Shown: positions 14,858 to 23,296 of the stretch, in pieces
Layout of the letters: every line of letters begins with the position of its first letter
Position numbering within the stretch: position 1 is the first letter of the stretch
Origin: an uncultured Verrucomicrobia subdivision 3 bacterium
GTDB taxonomy: Bacteria > Verrucomicrobiota > Verrucomicrobiae > Limisphaerales > UBA11358
Length of the DNA: 24,519 bases
Direction of reading: 5' to 3'
Assembly (NCBI GenBank): GCA_903921455.1
Contig: CAIXPZ010000083.1
Span: 1 to 24,519 of the forward strand
Notes under the pieces: generated by a model
What the model was told of the DNA's origin: nothing
The model's database searches: none
What the model saw: the letters and a program-made list of their open reading frames with translations, nothing else
Program-made: the position numbers and the translations under genes

Positions 14858-16855
14858 TTGTCCTTTGCCGCGCGGCCCGCTACGCTGCGGGTGACACTTG
14901 TGACCGGGCCATTCACCAGGAAGAAATCATTGCTCAATTCCGCGCTGGGCGCGGCGCTGACGGTGGCGTGCGGCCTGATTTTATGGGCCACGCCCCTCGG
15001 CGATTTCTGGACGAACGCCAGCTACGACTACGGTTTCCGCTTCGGCACCCGCCCCGTCACCAACGCCGTCACGCTCATCCTCATGGACAACGCGGCGTTC
15101 GACCAGTTCCACCAGCCCCGCGGCGAGCCGTGGGACCGCGCCTTGCACGCCCAGTTGCTGAACAAGCTGGCGGACGACGGCTGCGCGCTCGTCGCGATGG
15201 ATTCCTTTTTTCGCGCCACCAATAATGTGGTTGCCGACGCCGCGCTTGCCGCCGCCATGCGCCGCCAGCGGCATCTGGTTTTGATGGCCGAGCAATCATC
15301 GGTCACGCATCCCGGTCTGGCCGGCACGCAACCCACCTTGCCCGCAGAACTTTTTTTAAGCGCGGCCCAAACCAACTGGGGCGTCGCGTGGCTGGATCCC
15401 GACCTCGATGGCATCGTGCGCCGCCACTGGCCGTTCCCCTCGCCCGGCCCGTTTCCGAGTCTGCCGCTAACGGCGGCCCGACTCGCGGGCGCCAAGCTGG
15501 GCGGGCCGCCATCGGCTCGCTGGCTGCGTTACTACGGTTCTTCCGGCGCGTGGACGCGGCTGAGCTACCAGTTCGCTCTGACGCAACCGCCGGGGTTTTT
15601 TCGCAACCAGATTGTCTTCATCGGCACGCAGCCCAAAACGTCGTTGCCCGACAGCGAAACGGATGAATTCGCCACGCCCGCAACCCGCTGGACTGGCGAA
15701 GCCTCTGGCGGTGTGGAAATCCTGCTGGCTGAGTTCCTGAATCTATTGGACGACGAGTCATTGGTGCGACCGGCGTCATGGCTGGAATTTCTGGTGCTGT
15801 TGGGCGCGGGAGTGGTTCTTGGCGGCGGCCTGTGGCAATTACGAATGTGGACGGTGCTGGTGGTCGGGGCGGGGATTTTTCTGGCCGCGGCGCTGGCGGG
15901 AATTTTTCTATGCTTCTATTCCAACTTTTGGTTTCCGTGGTTCATCATCGCGGGCGGCCAGTTGCCGTGCGCTTTGGTATGGACGCTGGCCATCGGCCGG
16001 CACCGCGCGCCAGCGACGGTCCAGCCGCCGGCGGAACCATTGCCCGCCACGCCCGGCTACGAACTGATTCATCCGCCGTTTGCCGAAGGCTCTTACGGCA
16101 AGGTCTGGCTGGCGCGGAACCGGGCCGGCCGCTGGCGCGCGTTGAAAATCGTCTATCTCGCGAAGTTTGAAAACGATCCCGATCCGTATGAACGGGAATA
16201 TGCCGGCATCAAGAAATACCAGCCGATTTCCGGCCGGCATCCGGGCTTGTTGCGCGTGGAGTTCGTCAGCGAAAAAACGGCGGAACAATTTTATTACGTC
16301 ATGGAACTGGCGGATTCGATCGTGCCGGATTGGGCAAACAATCCGGCCACTTACAAACCGCGCGACCTCGTCAGCGAACGCGCCCAGTTGCGCGGACGGC
16401 GCCTGCCGGTAAAGGAATGCGTGCGCATCGGCATCACCTTGTGCGAGGCGCTGGAGTTTATTCATCAATCGGGACTGACCCACCGCGACATCAAGCCGCA
16501 GAACATCATCTTCGTGAACGGCCAGCCCAAACTCGCGGATCTGGGGCTCGTCACCGGCCTCCGCCCGCTCGGACACGAAGGCACGCTGGTGGGCACGCCG
16601 GGGTTCATGCCGCCATCGCCGGAGCGGCCGGGCACCGTGGCGGCGGACATTTACGCGCTGGGCATGGTGTTGTATGTCCTCTGCACCGGCCGGGCGGCCG
16701 CGCTGTTTCCGGAGGTGGCCACGACCCTCGTCAGCACCGCGGAACCGCCGGAGTTCCTGCCGTTGAACACCATCATCCTCAAAGCCTGCGCGCCGCAGCC
16801 GGCCGAGCGCTACGCGGCCGCCGCCGAAATGTGTGCGGCCTTGCAGCAATTGTAA
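14858..16855 (+). CDS. CHASE2 sensor - transmembrane - Ser/Thr protein kinase
   Basis: Up to 665 residues. The frame opens with TTG at 14858; GTG codons at 14891 and 14900 are alternative starts just before the first membrane segment (LLNSALGAALTVACGLILW). Residues about 40-295 form a CHASE2 extracytoplasmic sensor (SYDYGFRFG, VTLILMDNAAFDQF, NKLADDGCALVAMDSFF, VFIGTQPKTSLPDS). Three membrane segments at about 305-380 follow. The kinase is C-terminal from about 400: glycine loop FAEGSYGKVWLA (first Gly replaced by Ala), Lys in ALKIV, HRDIKPQN near 541-548, DLG instead of DFG (KLADLGLV), and SPE for APE, with VAADIYALGMVLYVLCTGR after it. The catalytic Lys, HRD Asp, Asn and DLG Asp are present, so activity is likely. 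The ligand and targets are unknown. Confidence 0.9.
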   Translation: MSFAARPATLRVTLVTGPFTRKKSLLNSALGAALTVACGLILWATPLGDFWTNASYDYGFRFGTRPVTNAVTLILMDNAAFDQFHQPRGEPWDRALHAQLLNKLADDGCALVAMDSFFRATNNVVADAALAAAMRRQRHLVLMAEQSSVTHPGLAGTQPTLPAELFLSAAQTNWGVAWLDPDLDGIVRRHWPFPSPGPFPSLPLTAARLAGAKLGGPPSARWLRYYGSSGAWTRLSYQFALTQPPGFFRNQIVFIGTQPKTSLPDSETDEFATPATRWTGEASGGVEILLAEFLNLLDDESLVRPASWLEFLVLLGAGVVLGGGLWQLRMWTVLVVGAGIFLAAALAGIFLCFYSNFWFPWFIIAGGQLPCALVWTLAIGRHRAPATVQPPAEPLPATPGYELIHPPFAEGSYGKVWLARNRAGRWRALKIVYLAKFENDPDPYEREYAGIKKYQPISGRHPGLLRVEFVSEKTAEQFYYVMELADSIVPDWANNPATYKPRDLVSERAQLRGRRLPVKECVRIGITLCEALEFIHQSGLTHRDIKPQNIIFVNGQPKLADLGLVTGLRPLGHEGTLVGTPGFMPPSPERPGTVAADIYALGMVLYVLCTGRAAALFPEVATTLVSTAEPPEFLPLNTIILKACAPQPAERYAAAAEMCAALQQL

Positions 16856-16983
16856 TCGGATGCCGCCGGGAACGGTGGTCGCGGTGTCGCCAGCGTCGGG
16901 TGGGCTGGCTTTAACTTCAGGCTGCCCGCAAAACCCATTATTGAAGTCTGCCGCCGTGCTCGGCCGAGAGTTTTTCCTGCTGA

Positions 16984-17008
16984 AAACTTGAAACTTGAAA
17001 CTTGAAAC
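16984..17008. repeat. period-7 array (AAACTTG type) upstream of glnD
   Basis: Three perfect AAACTTG units plus AAAC. The array ends 16 bases before the GTG start of glnD. Same period as the Bat-operon arrays, different unit. The intergenic stretch 16856-17024 shows nothing else recognisable. Confidence 0.85.
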
Positions 17009-17024
17009 GGGATGATATGCGCCC

Positions 17025-19817
17025 GTGCAGGACCTGCTTAAAAAAATTCAAGCCGCCGCCGAGGCGCGCCTTTCCTTTTCTCCCAACGCCACCGCGCCGG
17101 AAAAACTGGCGCGCTACAAAAATTTTCTCAAGGTCGAGTCGCACCGGCTCAAATTGCTCCACCGCGCGGGCGGGGATGGTTTGGAAGTCTGCCGGGCGCG
17201 GGCGGCGATTCTGGATGCGTTGATCCAGCATCTTTGGGATACGGCCAAAAAGAGTTTGTCCGCGCAGGCGCAGAAGGAATTCCCGCCCATTGCCCTGGTG
17301 GCGATCGGCGGCTTTGGCCGCGCGGAACTGAATCCCCACAGCGACATCGACTTCATGTTTCTGCACGAGGGGCAGGTCGCGGTGGGCAAGCCGCTGCCGT
17401 ATCTGGCCAAATTGATCGATGGCGTCTTATATCCGCTCTGGGATATCGGCTTGAAGATCGGTTATTCCGTGCGCGATCTTGATGATTGCGTGAAGGTGGC
17501 GAATTCCGACATGCAGTCCAAGACCTCGCTCATCGAGTCGCGGCTGATTGCCGGCAACGCCACCCTGTTCGCCAGGTTTCAAAAAGCCGTCGTCCAGAAA
17601 TGCGTGCTCGGCTACGAGGAAAAATACATCGCCGCCCGCCTTGAGGACCAGGCCACCCGCCGGGCCAAATATGGCAACTCCGCGTGCATGCAGGAGCCGA
17701 ATGTGAAAAACGGCTGCGGCGGGCTGCGGGATTTTCAGAATCTGCTGTGGATGTCCTTCTTCAAATATCGCACGCGTTCCTTGCGGGATTTGCAGACGCA
17801 GGAATTTGTCAGCGAGGCGGAGCGCAAGCAGCTGGAGGCCGCCTATGAATTTCTCCTGCGCGTGCGGACGGAGATGCATTACAACACCAACCGGCCGCAG
17901 GATGTGCTGGGGAAAAATTTGCAGCCCTCCGTCGCCTCCAACCTGGGCTACGCTGACCGCTCGCCCAGCCTGCGCATCGAGAAATTCATGCGCGACCTCT
18001 ACGTTCACATGCGGAATGTGTATCTCATCACCCGGACGCTGGAGCAGCGCATGGCGCTGCTGTCGCCGCTGCAAACCAGCCGGCTCTCCAGGCTGCGCCG
18101 GCTGCTGCCCGGGGCCGCACCGCGGAAGATGCCTGAGCCGGTGGACGGATTCCTGTTTGTGAACGGGGAAATCCGCGCCGCGAACAATCGCGTGTTCCGC
18201 GACTCGCCCCGCCGGCTGATGCGGGTTTTTCTCCATGCCCAGCAGCGGCGTTTGACGCTGCATCCCGACCTCGCCCAGCTGATCCGCAACCAGCTTTCGC
18301 TCGTGGACCGCGAGTTTCTGAACGACGAGCATGTGCGCGAAACTTTTTTGACGATTCTCGACCAGCGCGGCGAGGTGGCCCACATTTTGCGCGCGATGCA
18401 CGAGGTGAATTTTCTGGGCAAATACATCCCCGAATTCGGCAAGCTGACCTGCCTGGTGCAGCACGAGTTTTACCATCAATACGCGGCGGACGAACACACC
18501 CTGGTGTGCCTTGAGCAGCTCGACAAAATCTGGGAGGCCCAGGAGCCGCCTTACAAGTTTTACGCGCCCATTTTTCAAAGCCTGGAACATCCCAACCTGC
18601 TTTATCTCGCCCTCCTGTTGCACGACGTGGGCAAGGCGGCGGCGCACGAAAAAGGCCGGCATGCCGAGGCCGGGGCCACCCTCGCGGTGCGCGCCGCGAA
18701 ACGATTGCAGCTGGATGCGCCCGCCATCGAAACCATCCAGTTTCTCGTCGAAAACCATTTATTGCTGGCCACGGTCTCGCAGCGGCGCGACCTGGATGAT
18801 CCCTCCGTCATCCGGACGTTTGCGCGCCAGATCGGCTCCGCGGAAAAATTGAATTTGCTCGCCTTGCTGACGTTTGCCGACTCGCAAGGGACCAGCGACA
18901 AATTGTGGAGCGGGTTCAAGGACTCGCTGTTGTGGCAGATCCATTCCCGCGCCCTGGCCTTGTTGACCGGCGGCACGGAATTTCGTCGCGCCTCCGAACA
19001 GGCGCGCGCGGAAGTCCGCGAACTGGTCCGCGAGCTGGCCCCGCACCGCATCACGGACGAGGAATTGGACGCTCATTTCAGCCAGCTTCCGCAGCGGTAT
19101 TTCGAGATCTACACCCCGGCGCAGATTCAGGATGACCTGGAGCTGTCGCACCGGTTCATGCACCGGCTGATCATGGAAAACTCCCGCGCCCTGGCACCGG
19201 TCACGGCCTGGATTGACGAGCGCGACCGCGGCTACAGCCTCGTGAAAGTCTGCACGTGGGACCGGGCCGGGTTGTTCGGGAAAATCGCCGGCTCGTTGAG
19301 CGCCAACGGCCTGAACATTCTGGGCGCGCAAATCTTTACACGGGCGGACGGCATCGCCTTGGATACCTTTTTTGTGAATGACGGACGCACCGGCAACTTG
19401 GCCGAGCGCACGCAGCGCGAAAAATTTTCCGATCTGCTGGATAAAGTGTTGACGGGCGAAACGGTGGATTTTCAGTCGCTCATCGCCCGCCAGACGGCCT
19501 CCCGCTCCAGTTACGCCGCGTATTTTGGCGAGCGGATGGAAACGCAAATCCACATTGATAACGAAGTCTCGGATGAGCGGACGTTGATCGAAGTAGAAAC
19601 CGAGGACCGGCTGGGATTGCTTTATACCATTTCACAAACGCTGTCCGAATTAAATCTGGACATCGCCGCCGCGCGCATTGTGACCGAGCGCGGCGCGGCG
19701 ATTGACAGTTTTTACGTCAGTGACGTGGACGACGGAAAAATCACTTCCCCGGAGCGCTTGACAGTTATGGGACAGCGCTTGCGTGAAGCCATCGGCAAAT
19801 TGGAGACGCCGGTATAG
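17025..19817 (+). CDS. glnD: [protein-PII] uridylyltransferase / uridylyl-removing enzyme
   Basis: GlnD adds UMP to the PII signal protein under nitrogen limitation and removes it under nitrogen excess, with glutamine as the signal. The 930-residue protein has the full domain order. The nucleotidyltransferase at about 60-230 carries GGFGRAELNPHSDIDFMF near 94-112, with the paired Asp of the metal site. The UTase linker carries EPNVKNGCGGLRDFQNLLW. The HD domain has LLLHDVGKAAAHEKGRH near 528-545. Two ACT domains lie near 736-786 (CTWDRAGLFGKIAGSLSANG) and 853-903 (ETEDRLGLLYTISQTLSELN). E. coli GlnD is 890 residues. The start is GTG at 17025: an in-frame stop at 17013 excludes anything longer. 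No PII or glutamine-synthetase gene is adjacent. Confidence 0.96.
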   Translation: MQDLLKKIQAAAEARLSFSPNATAPEKLARYKNFLKVESHRLKLLHRAGGDGLEVCRARAAILDALIQHLWDTAKKSLSAQAQKEFPPIALVAIGGFGRAELNPHSDIDFMFLHEGQVAVGKPLPYLAKLIDGVLYPLWDIGLKIGYSVRDLDDCVKVANSDMQSKTSLIESRLIAGNATLFARFQKAVVQKCVLGYEEKYIAARLEDQATRRAKYGNSACMQEPNVKNGCGGLRDFQNLLWMSFFKYRTRSLRDLQTQEFVSEAERKQLEAAYEFLLRVRTEMHYNTNRPQDVLGKNLQPSVASNLGYADRSPSLRIEKFMRDLYVHMRNVYLITRTLEQRMALLSPLQTSRLSRLRRLLPGAAPRKMPEPVDGFLFVNGEIRAANNRVFRDSPRRLMRVFLHAQQRRLTLHPDLAQLIRNQLSLVDREFLNDEHVRETFLTILDQRGEVAHILRAMHEVNFLGKYIPEFGKLTCLVQHEFYHQYAADEHTLVCLEQLDKIWEAQEPPYKFYAPIFQSLEHPNLLYLALLLHDVGKAAAHEKGRHAEAGATLAVRAAKRLQLDAPAIETIQFLVENHLLLATVSQRRDLDDPSVIRTFARQIGSAEKLNLLALLTFADSQGTSDKLWSGFKDSLLWQIHSRALALLTGGTEFRRASEQARAEVRELVRELAPHRITDEELDAHFSQLPQRYFEIYTPAQIQDDLELSHRFMHRLIMENSRALAPVTAWIDERDRGYSLVKVCTWDRAGLFGKIAGSLSANGLNILGAQIFTRADGIALDTFFVNDGRTGNLAERTQREKFSDLLDKVLTGETVDFQSLIARQTASRSSYAAYFGERMETQIHIDNEVSDERTLIEVETEDRLGLLYTISQTLSELNLDIAAARIVTERGAAIDSFYVSDVDDGKITSPERLTVMGQRLREAIGKLETPV

Positions 19818-19875
19818 TTGGCAAAGCAGTTGCGAGCCGCGCGGCAGTCTGATAGAACTTGCGTAGTCAGCGTCG

Positions 19876-19949
19876 GCGGGTGTGGTTCAATGGTAGAATG
19901 TGGCCTTCCCAAGGCTGAGACGAGGGTTCGATTCCCTTCACCCGCTCCA
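19876..19949 (+). tRNA. tRNA-Gly (anticodon CCC)
   Basis: A 74-nt cloverleaf folds by eye. The acceptor is GCGGGTG with CACCCGC. The D arm is GTTC/GAAT, and the anticodon stem is TGGCC/GGCTG with loop TTCCCAA (anticodon CCC at 19908-19910). The variable loop has four bases. The T arm is GAGGG/CCCTT with loop TTCGATT. Discriminator T and an encoded CCA (19947-19949) follow. It reads GGG codons. Its 3' end is the likely attachment site of the element to its right. Confidence 0.95.
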
Positions 19950-20217
19950 ATCTAATTCTATCCAATAGAATCAATATAATAGCGAATTTTTTAACACCCC
20001 AAGACAGGTTAGTGCTAAAGCCCAGTGCTAAATTATTTTCCTATTTCAGCTATGTTTTAGGATGTTCTTTTCCGTCTGCCGAGTGGTTTTTCATGACTCA
20101 AGACCTTGTGGAAAAGTTTCACGCGGAGCCCACACCCCCTGTGACACTCGCGACAGTCGTGACACTCGCCGTCGTCTGTCACGACTGTCGCGAGTGTCAC
20201 GAGCCAAGCTGGTCACG
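19950..20217. other. non-coding region between tRNA-Gly and DUF3987 gene
   Basis: A small AT-rich hairpin (ATTCTAT/ATAGAAT, loop CCA, 19955-19971) follows the tRNA directly, and a run of six T lies slightly downstream (19987-19992 region). It may end tRNA transcription or be part of an attachment region. The region also contains the long inverted repeat at 20141-20200. No gene is supported; a plus-strand frame at 20012-20326 shows no domain. Confidence 0.5.
20141..20200. repeat. 24-bp perfect inverted repeat with 12-nt loop
   Basis: The left arm at 20141-20164 is exactly complementary to the right arm at 20177-20200; the loop is CTCGCCGTCGTC. The motif GTGACACTCGC occurs twice in the same orientation (20141-20151 and 20159-20169), and its complement core (CGAGTGTCAC) occurs in the right arm at 20191-20200. 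The direct copies are spaced 18 bases. No T-run follows on either side. It lies 18 bases beyond the stop of the DUF3987 gene. Candidate roles are a replication origin or iteron site, a protein-binding site, or a cruciform/terminator. Confidence 0.9.
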
Positions 20218-21729
20218 TCACTTTTGCGCCCTGATAAACGTCCGGGTGGTATGCCCACCGCCGTCCGGTTTGGCATCCTTGCCGATCAACTCACCATCCG
20301 CTTCCATCTGGGCGAGCAAGGCATGAGCCTGCTCCGCCGTGTCCACAATCCGCGCGCGGTGCACCATGCGCGCCGTGATGCCCTTGGGATTATCCACCAG
20401 CAACTTTAGGACATCGTCGCACTTGTTTCGACGAGCCTCATACCGTCCACGGGCGAGAATGCGGAGTTGTTCGCCGGCAAACCAATCAGCGATGGCAATT
20501 GCGCTTGCCGCCGTGTCACCCGACATTGCCTCATCACCAGCGTGTTCACCGTGAAGACCGGCGTGGAGAACAACGGCAATCCGCCAAGCTTGTTCGTTCC
20601 ACCGGGCCGCGTAAGCGTTTACGTCTCGAAGGTCACTTTCGATTCGGCTGCCAACGTGGTCACAGTGGGCGTCCATGAGTTTCACGACCTCAGGTGTGCG
20701 AATGAGCGTGACAGCCTCGTCGGCCATGCGGAATGTTTTGATCAGGCCGCTCACAAGTGCGCCCCATGCACTGAACGTGGCCTCCGGAACGCCATCTGCG
20801 CCACGAACAATTGGCCGGTAACACGCGTTCGTATGGCAGATCAAGAGACGCGGAATCAGCCCACCATCGGTTAAGCTGCGTTCACGGATCATGGCCTCGA
20901 CTTTGTCAGGCTGAGTTAACCACAATGCCGAGAGACAAGGCCATTGTAGATCAACTGGTTCACGACCTTGCCGATCAACGCGGCAGTTGTCACCGCTCCA
21001 AGCTTTGAGGTAGATGTTGTCATCCGTGCGGTCAAGCTTGGAATATTGCCCAAGCAAAATGTTGACGATGTTGCCGGCATCGGAGGACAGACTCGCAAGC
21101 TGTTCCTGATTTTGTTCCAGCATAACTGCAAGTTTTTGAGAGGTTACGTCCTCACAACACAAGCGCGGTGAGTTCATTTTTTTGTTGGTTTCTGCCTGTT
21201 CCTTTTTCATCGCCGTTAACGCATTCCGAATTTGATCGCGATCTGCCACCAGTGTCCCGCTGCCATGCTTACCTCCGGTCGCGTCTTTTTTTAATTTGGC
21301 GATTTCCGAATCCAAGAGATCCAGTTCCGCCTGAAGCTTTGGCAAGACTTCCGCCTCCCAGCGTTTCACCATTGCCCGCTCGTTGGCAAAAAACGGCTCC
21401 GCGATCGGCCGGAAAGTTTCACTCTTGCCGGTGCCGGAATTCGCACTGGCCAAGATAAACAGATTGCCGCGCGCCTTCCGATTGTCGTGACTGGGTACCT
21501 CGAGACCCGCGCCGATGGACGCTGACAGAATGCCCAACACGCAACATCCGGCCAGCGTTTCTGGCGTCCGATGCACACGGGCGATGGCTTCCGCCATCGC
21601 CCGCGCCTTAGGCGGAAGATGTTGAAGCGGAAAGGGAGCAATCACTTCGTCAGCATCTTCAATTGAATTCGCCGGGGCGTTTGCTGCAGCCGTGCTACCG
21701 GGTTTATAAATGTGGTTTGTTGGATTCAC
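20218..21729 (-). CDS. DUF3987 domain protein (helicase-like ATPase of mobile elements)
   Basis: The 503-residue protein carries the DUF3987 pattern: PPKARAMAEAIARVHRTPETLAGCCVLGILSASIGAGLEV, then RGNLFILASANSGTGKSETF. The P-loop is ANSGTGKS at 96-103; the first Gly of the usual G-x4-GKS is Ala. A Lys/Glu-rich helical segment follows (about 125-180: LPKLQAELDLLDSEIAKLKK). The later part includes WSGDNCRVDRQGREPVDLQWPCLSALWLTQPDKVEAM, the strand around a likely Walker B region. A small C-terminal winged-helix-like end contains VDNPKGITARMVHRARIVDTAEQAHALLAQMEADGEL. DUF3987 proteins act in replication of prophages and satellites. The start is GTG at 21729, overlapping the primase stop as GTGA, so the two are probably translated together. 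Confidence 0.88.
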   Translation of the reverse strand: MNPTNHIYKPGSTAAANAPANSIEDADEVIAPFPLQHLPPKARAMAEAIARVHRTPETLAGCCVLGILSASIGAGLEVPSHDNRKARGNLFILASANSGTGKSETFRPIAEPFFANERAMVKRWEAEVLPKLQAELDLLDSEIAKLKKDATGGKHGSGTLVADRDQIRNALTAMKKEQAETNKKMNSPRLCCEDVTSQKLAVMLEQNQEQLASLSSDAGNIVNILLGQYSKLDRTDDNIYLKAWSGDNCRVDRQGREPVDLQWPCLSALWLTQPDKVEAMIRERSLTDGGLIPRLLICHTNACYRPIVRGADGVPEATFSAWGALVSGLIKTFRMADEAVTLIRTPEVVKLMDAHCDHVGSRIESDLRDVNAYAARWNEQAWRIAVVLHAGLHGEHAGDEAMSGDTAASAIAIADWFAGEQLRILARGRYEARRNKCDDVLKLLVDNPKGITARMVHRARIVDTAEQAHALLAQMEADGELIGKDAKPDGGGHTTRTFIRAQK

Positions 21730-22718
21730 GGCAACATTCCTCCAATCCCGGCGAAGCTCGTGCCGTCCATCAGAAACGAGTCATTCAGGTCCTTAACCGG
21801 TTGACCATCCGCCATCGCTAGACCGTCGAAGGTAAACGCATCCACGTCGGCGTCCACGGACGCCAATTGCCGCGCCCATCGTTCTACAGCGAGCCGTCCT
21901 GGATCATCAGAGTGACCAAATATGCGAACGCGCTTTTTTGCAAACAGTGGAAGTGCGTCCGCGTGGATTCGCTGGGTTGATCCGAGCATAGCCACTGGCG
22001 CACATGAAACCTGTTCGCAGATCGCAAGACTGTGCGCGGCCAGGAAGTCCGGACCACCCTCACACAGAGCGATTGACTGGAATTCTTGCGCTTCGTTGAT
22101 GCCGATGGGCCAACCCGCCCACGAACCCGGCAGGGTATAAGCCTTCGCGCTGATGTGTTCCCACACCTGGCCGTCCAGACGGCGAGCTTGAGCGTTCAAA
22201 CGAGCCGAGTCCGTCACAATCCACGCTGGCAAACCTTTCAGCGTGGCAAACCACAATAGTCCGCGTTCAGCGGACCAGTGCAGCCCCTCGCAGGAAATCT
22301 GCCGAAGAGTGGCAAGTTTTTGAATGTCCGCCTCGGTCGCCGCGCGGAAGCTAGGCAAGACGGGCGCTGGTTTGGATTCCGGTGGGCGCAGCCAGGTTTG
22401 AGGTGTGTGTGGCATGGAGGTGATGTGGCCAGCGGCAAGTTCGATGAATTTTTGGCAGGCCATTTTTTGCGATAGACCAGAAGCTCGCTGGAAAAAGTCC
22501 ACCACATCGCCGCCCTCGCCAGTGCCGAAGTCGTGCCATAAATTTCCCTCATCATTGATGCTGAAGCTTGGCCGATTGTCGTCACGAAATGGTGAACAAC
22601 AACTTTTGTTGGGCTCGCCCTCGAATGCGAAATGTCGCCATATATCCTGGATGGTGACACGTGTTTTTGCTTCGGCCAGAGTTAACTGACCCAAGGATCT
22701 TGAATATAATTTATTCAT
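21726..22718 (-). CDS. primase-like protein: degenerate CHC2 finger plus Toprim domain
   Basis: The 330-residue protein starts with a DnaG-type N-terminal fold. After TIQDIWRHFAFEG, the segment CCSPFRDDNRPSFSI (40-54) and WHDFGTGEGGDVVDFF (61-76) align with the CHC2 zinc finger (CPFH...PSFSV...CFGCG..GD). The His and the last two Cys positions read Arg45, Asp63 and Thr66, so the usual zinc site is missing. A Toprim domain follows: ALCEGGPDF with Glu220 and Asp224, then FGHSDDPGRLAVERWARQL with Asp271/Asp272. It probably primes or initiates replication of the element together with the overlapping DUF3987 gene. The ATG at 22718 is preceded by an AT-rich stretch without a clear Shine-Dalgarno site. 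Confidence 0.85.
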   Translation of the reverse strand: MNKLYSRSLGQLTLAEAKTRVTIQDIWRHFAFEGEPNKSCCSPFRDDNRPSFSINDEGNLWHDFGTGEGGDVVDFFQRASGLSQKMACQKFIELAAGHITSMPHTPQTWLRPPESKPAPVLPSFRAATEADIQKLATLRQISCEGLHWSAERGLLWFATLKGLPAWIVTDSARLNAQARRLDGQVWEHISAKAYTLPGSWAGWPIGINEAQEFQSIALCEGGPDFLAAHSLAICEQVSCAPVAMLGSTQRIHADALPLFAKKRVRIFGHSDDPGRLAVERWARQLASVDADVDAFTFDGLAMADGQPVKDLNDSFLMDGTSFAGIGGMLP

Positions 22719-22769
22719 AATTATTTGGGATTTCGCCGCGTTTAACCTGTCACGGAGCGCGGCGATTTT

Positions 22770-23072
22770 TTAGTTCGTTGCCTCTCCATTTACCGCTTCG
22801 CGTTCACATTTCTCGATGTAATTGAGAATGGATTGCAGATGAAAAAGGCGTGTGCCCTTCACCTGCCCGGGTTCGCGGATGCTGACGCTGCGGAAGTGTC
22901 CTTTGCCCGCACCCTCATAAAGTTTAGAGCGAGAGAAACCGCTGTAGAACTCCACGCCCTGCTTGGGCGAGCGAATCCAGACGGGCAGGCCGCTGTGTTG
23001 GTCATTAAGTAATTCCTGTGCCTTCGCAGACACAGGCCTCGTATTGCTGGTAGTGTTAGATATGTTTGTCAT
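22770..23072 (-). CDS. AlpA-like small DNA-binding protein
   Basis: With the start at ATG 23072 the protein is 100 residues; a GTG at 23096 would add eight residues but lacks a Shine-Dalgarno site, whereas the ATG has AAGAG a few bases upstream. The core VWIRSPKQGVEFYSGFSRSKLYEGAGKGHFRSVSIREP and then GTRLFHLQSILNYIEKCERE has the winged helix-turn-helix layout of AlpA/excisionase-like proteins (a 'GFSRSKLYELxxxGxIxSV' recognition segment followed by a wing and a LIxYI helix). Such proteins regulate excision or early transcription in prophages, satellites and islands. It lies 51 bases upstream of the primase-like gene on the same strand and probably heads that operon. Confidence 0.75.
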   Translation of the reverse strand: MTNISNTTSNTRPVSAKAQELLNDQHSGLPVWIRSPKQGVEFYSGFSRSKLYEGAGKGHFRSVSIREPGQVKGTRLFHLQSILNYIEKCEREAVNGEATN

Positions 23073-23296
23073 AACACTCTTGCGCGACCGTCTCACGCCA
23101 CTGGCTCGAATTACATGTAGATTCTCACAATCCGCTTATTTTATGGGCGTTTCTGAACTAAAATGGCGTCTCATTTTTGTCTCACATACTTGGTGTGTTT
23201 ATTGAAAAATCATGGTGTAGGTGAGTCTTCCCTGATAACCGACAGCCACCCTGCAACAGCCCCCCTTCCTGTGCTATAAACAGTGAATCGGGACAT

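Noticed and set aside
17427..18758. 443-residue minus-strand frame within glnD
   Set aside because: It is fully antisense to the conserved GlnD sequence and has no recognisable domain.
20141..20200. CRISPR-like array suggested by repeated GTGACACTCGC
   Set aside because: There are only two direct copies, 18 bases apart, within one palindrome, with no spacers and no cas genes.
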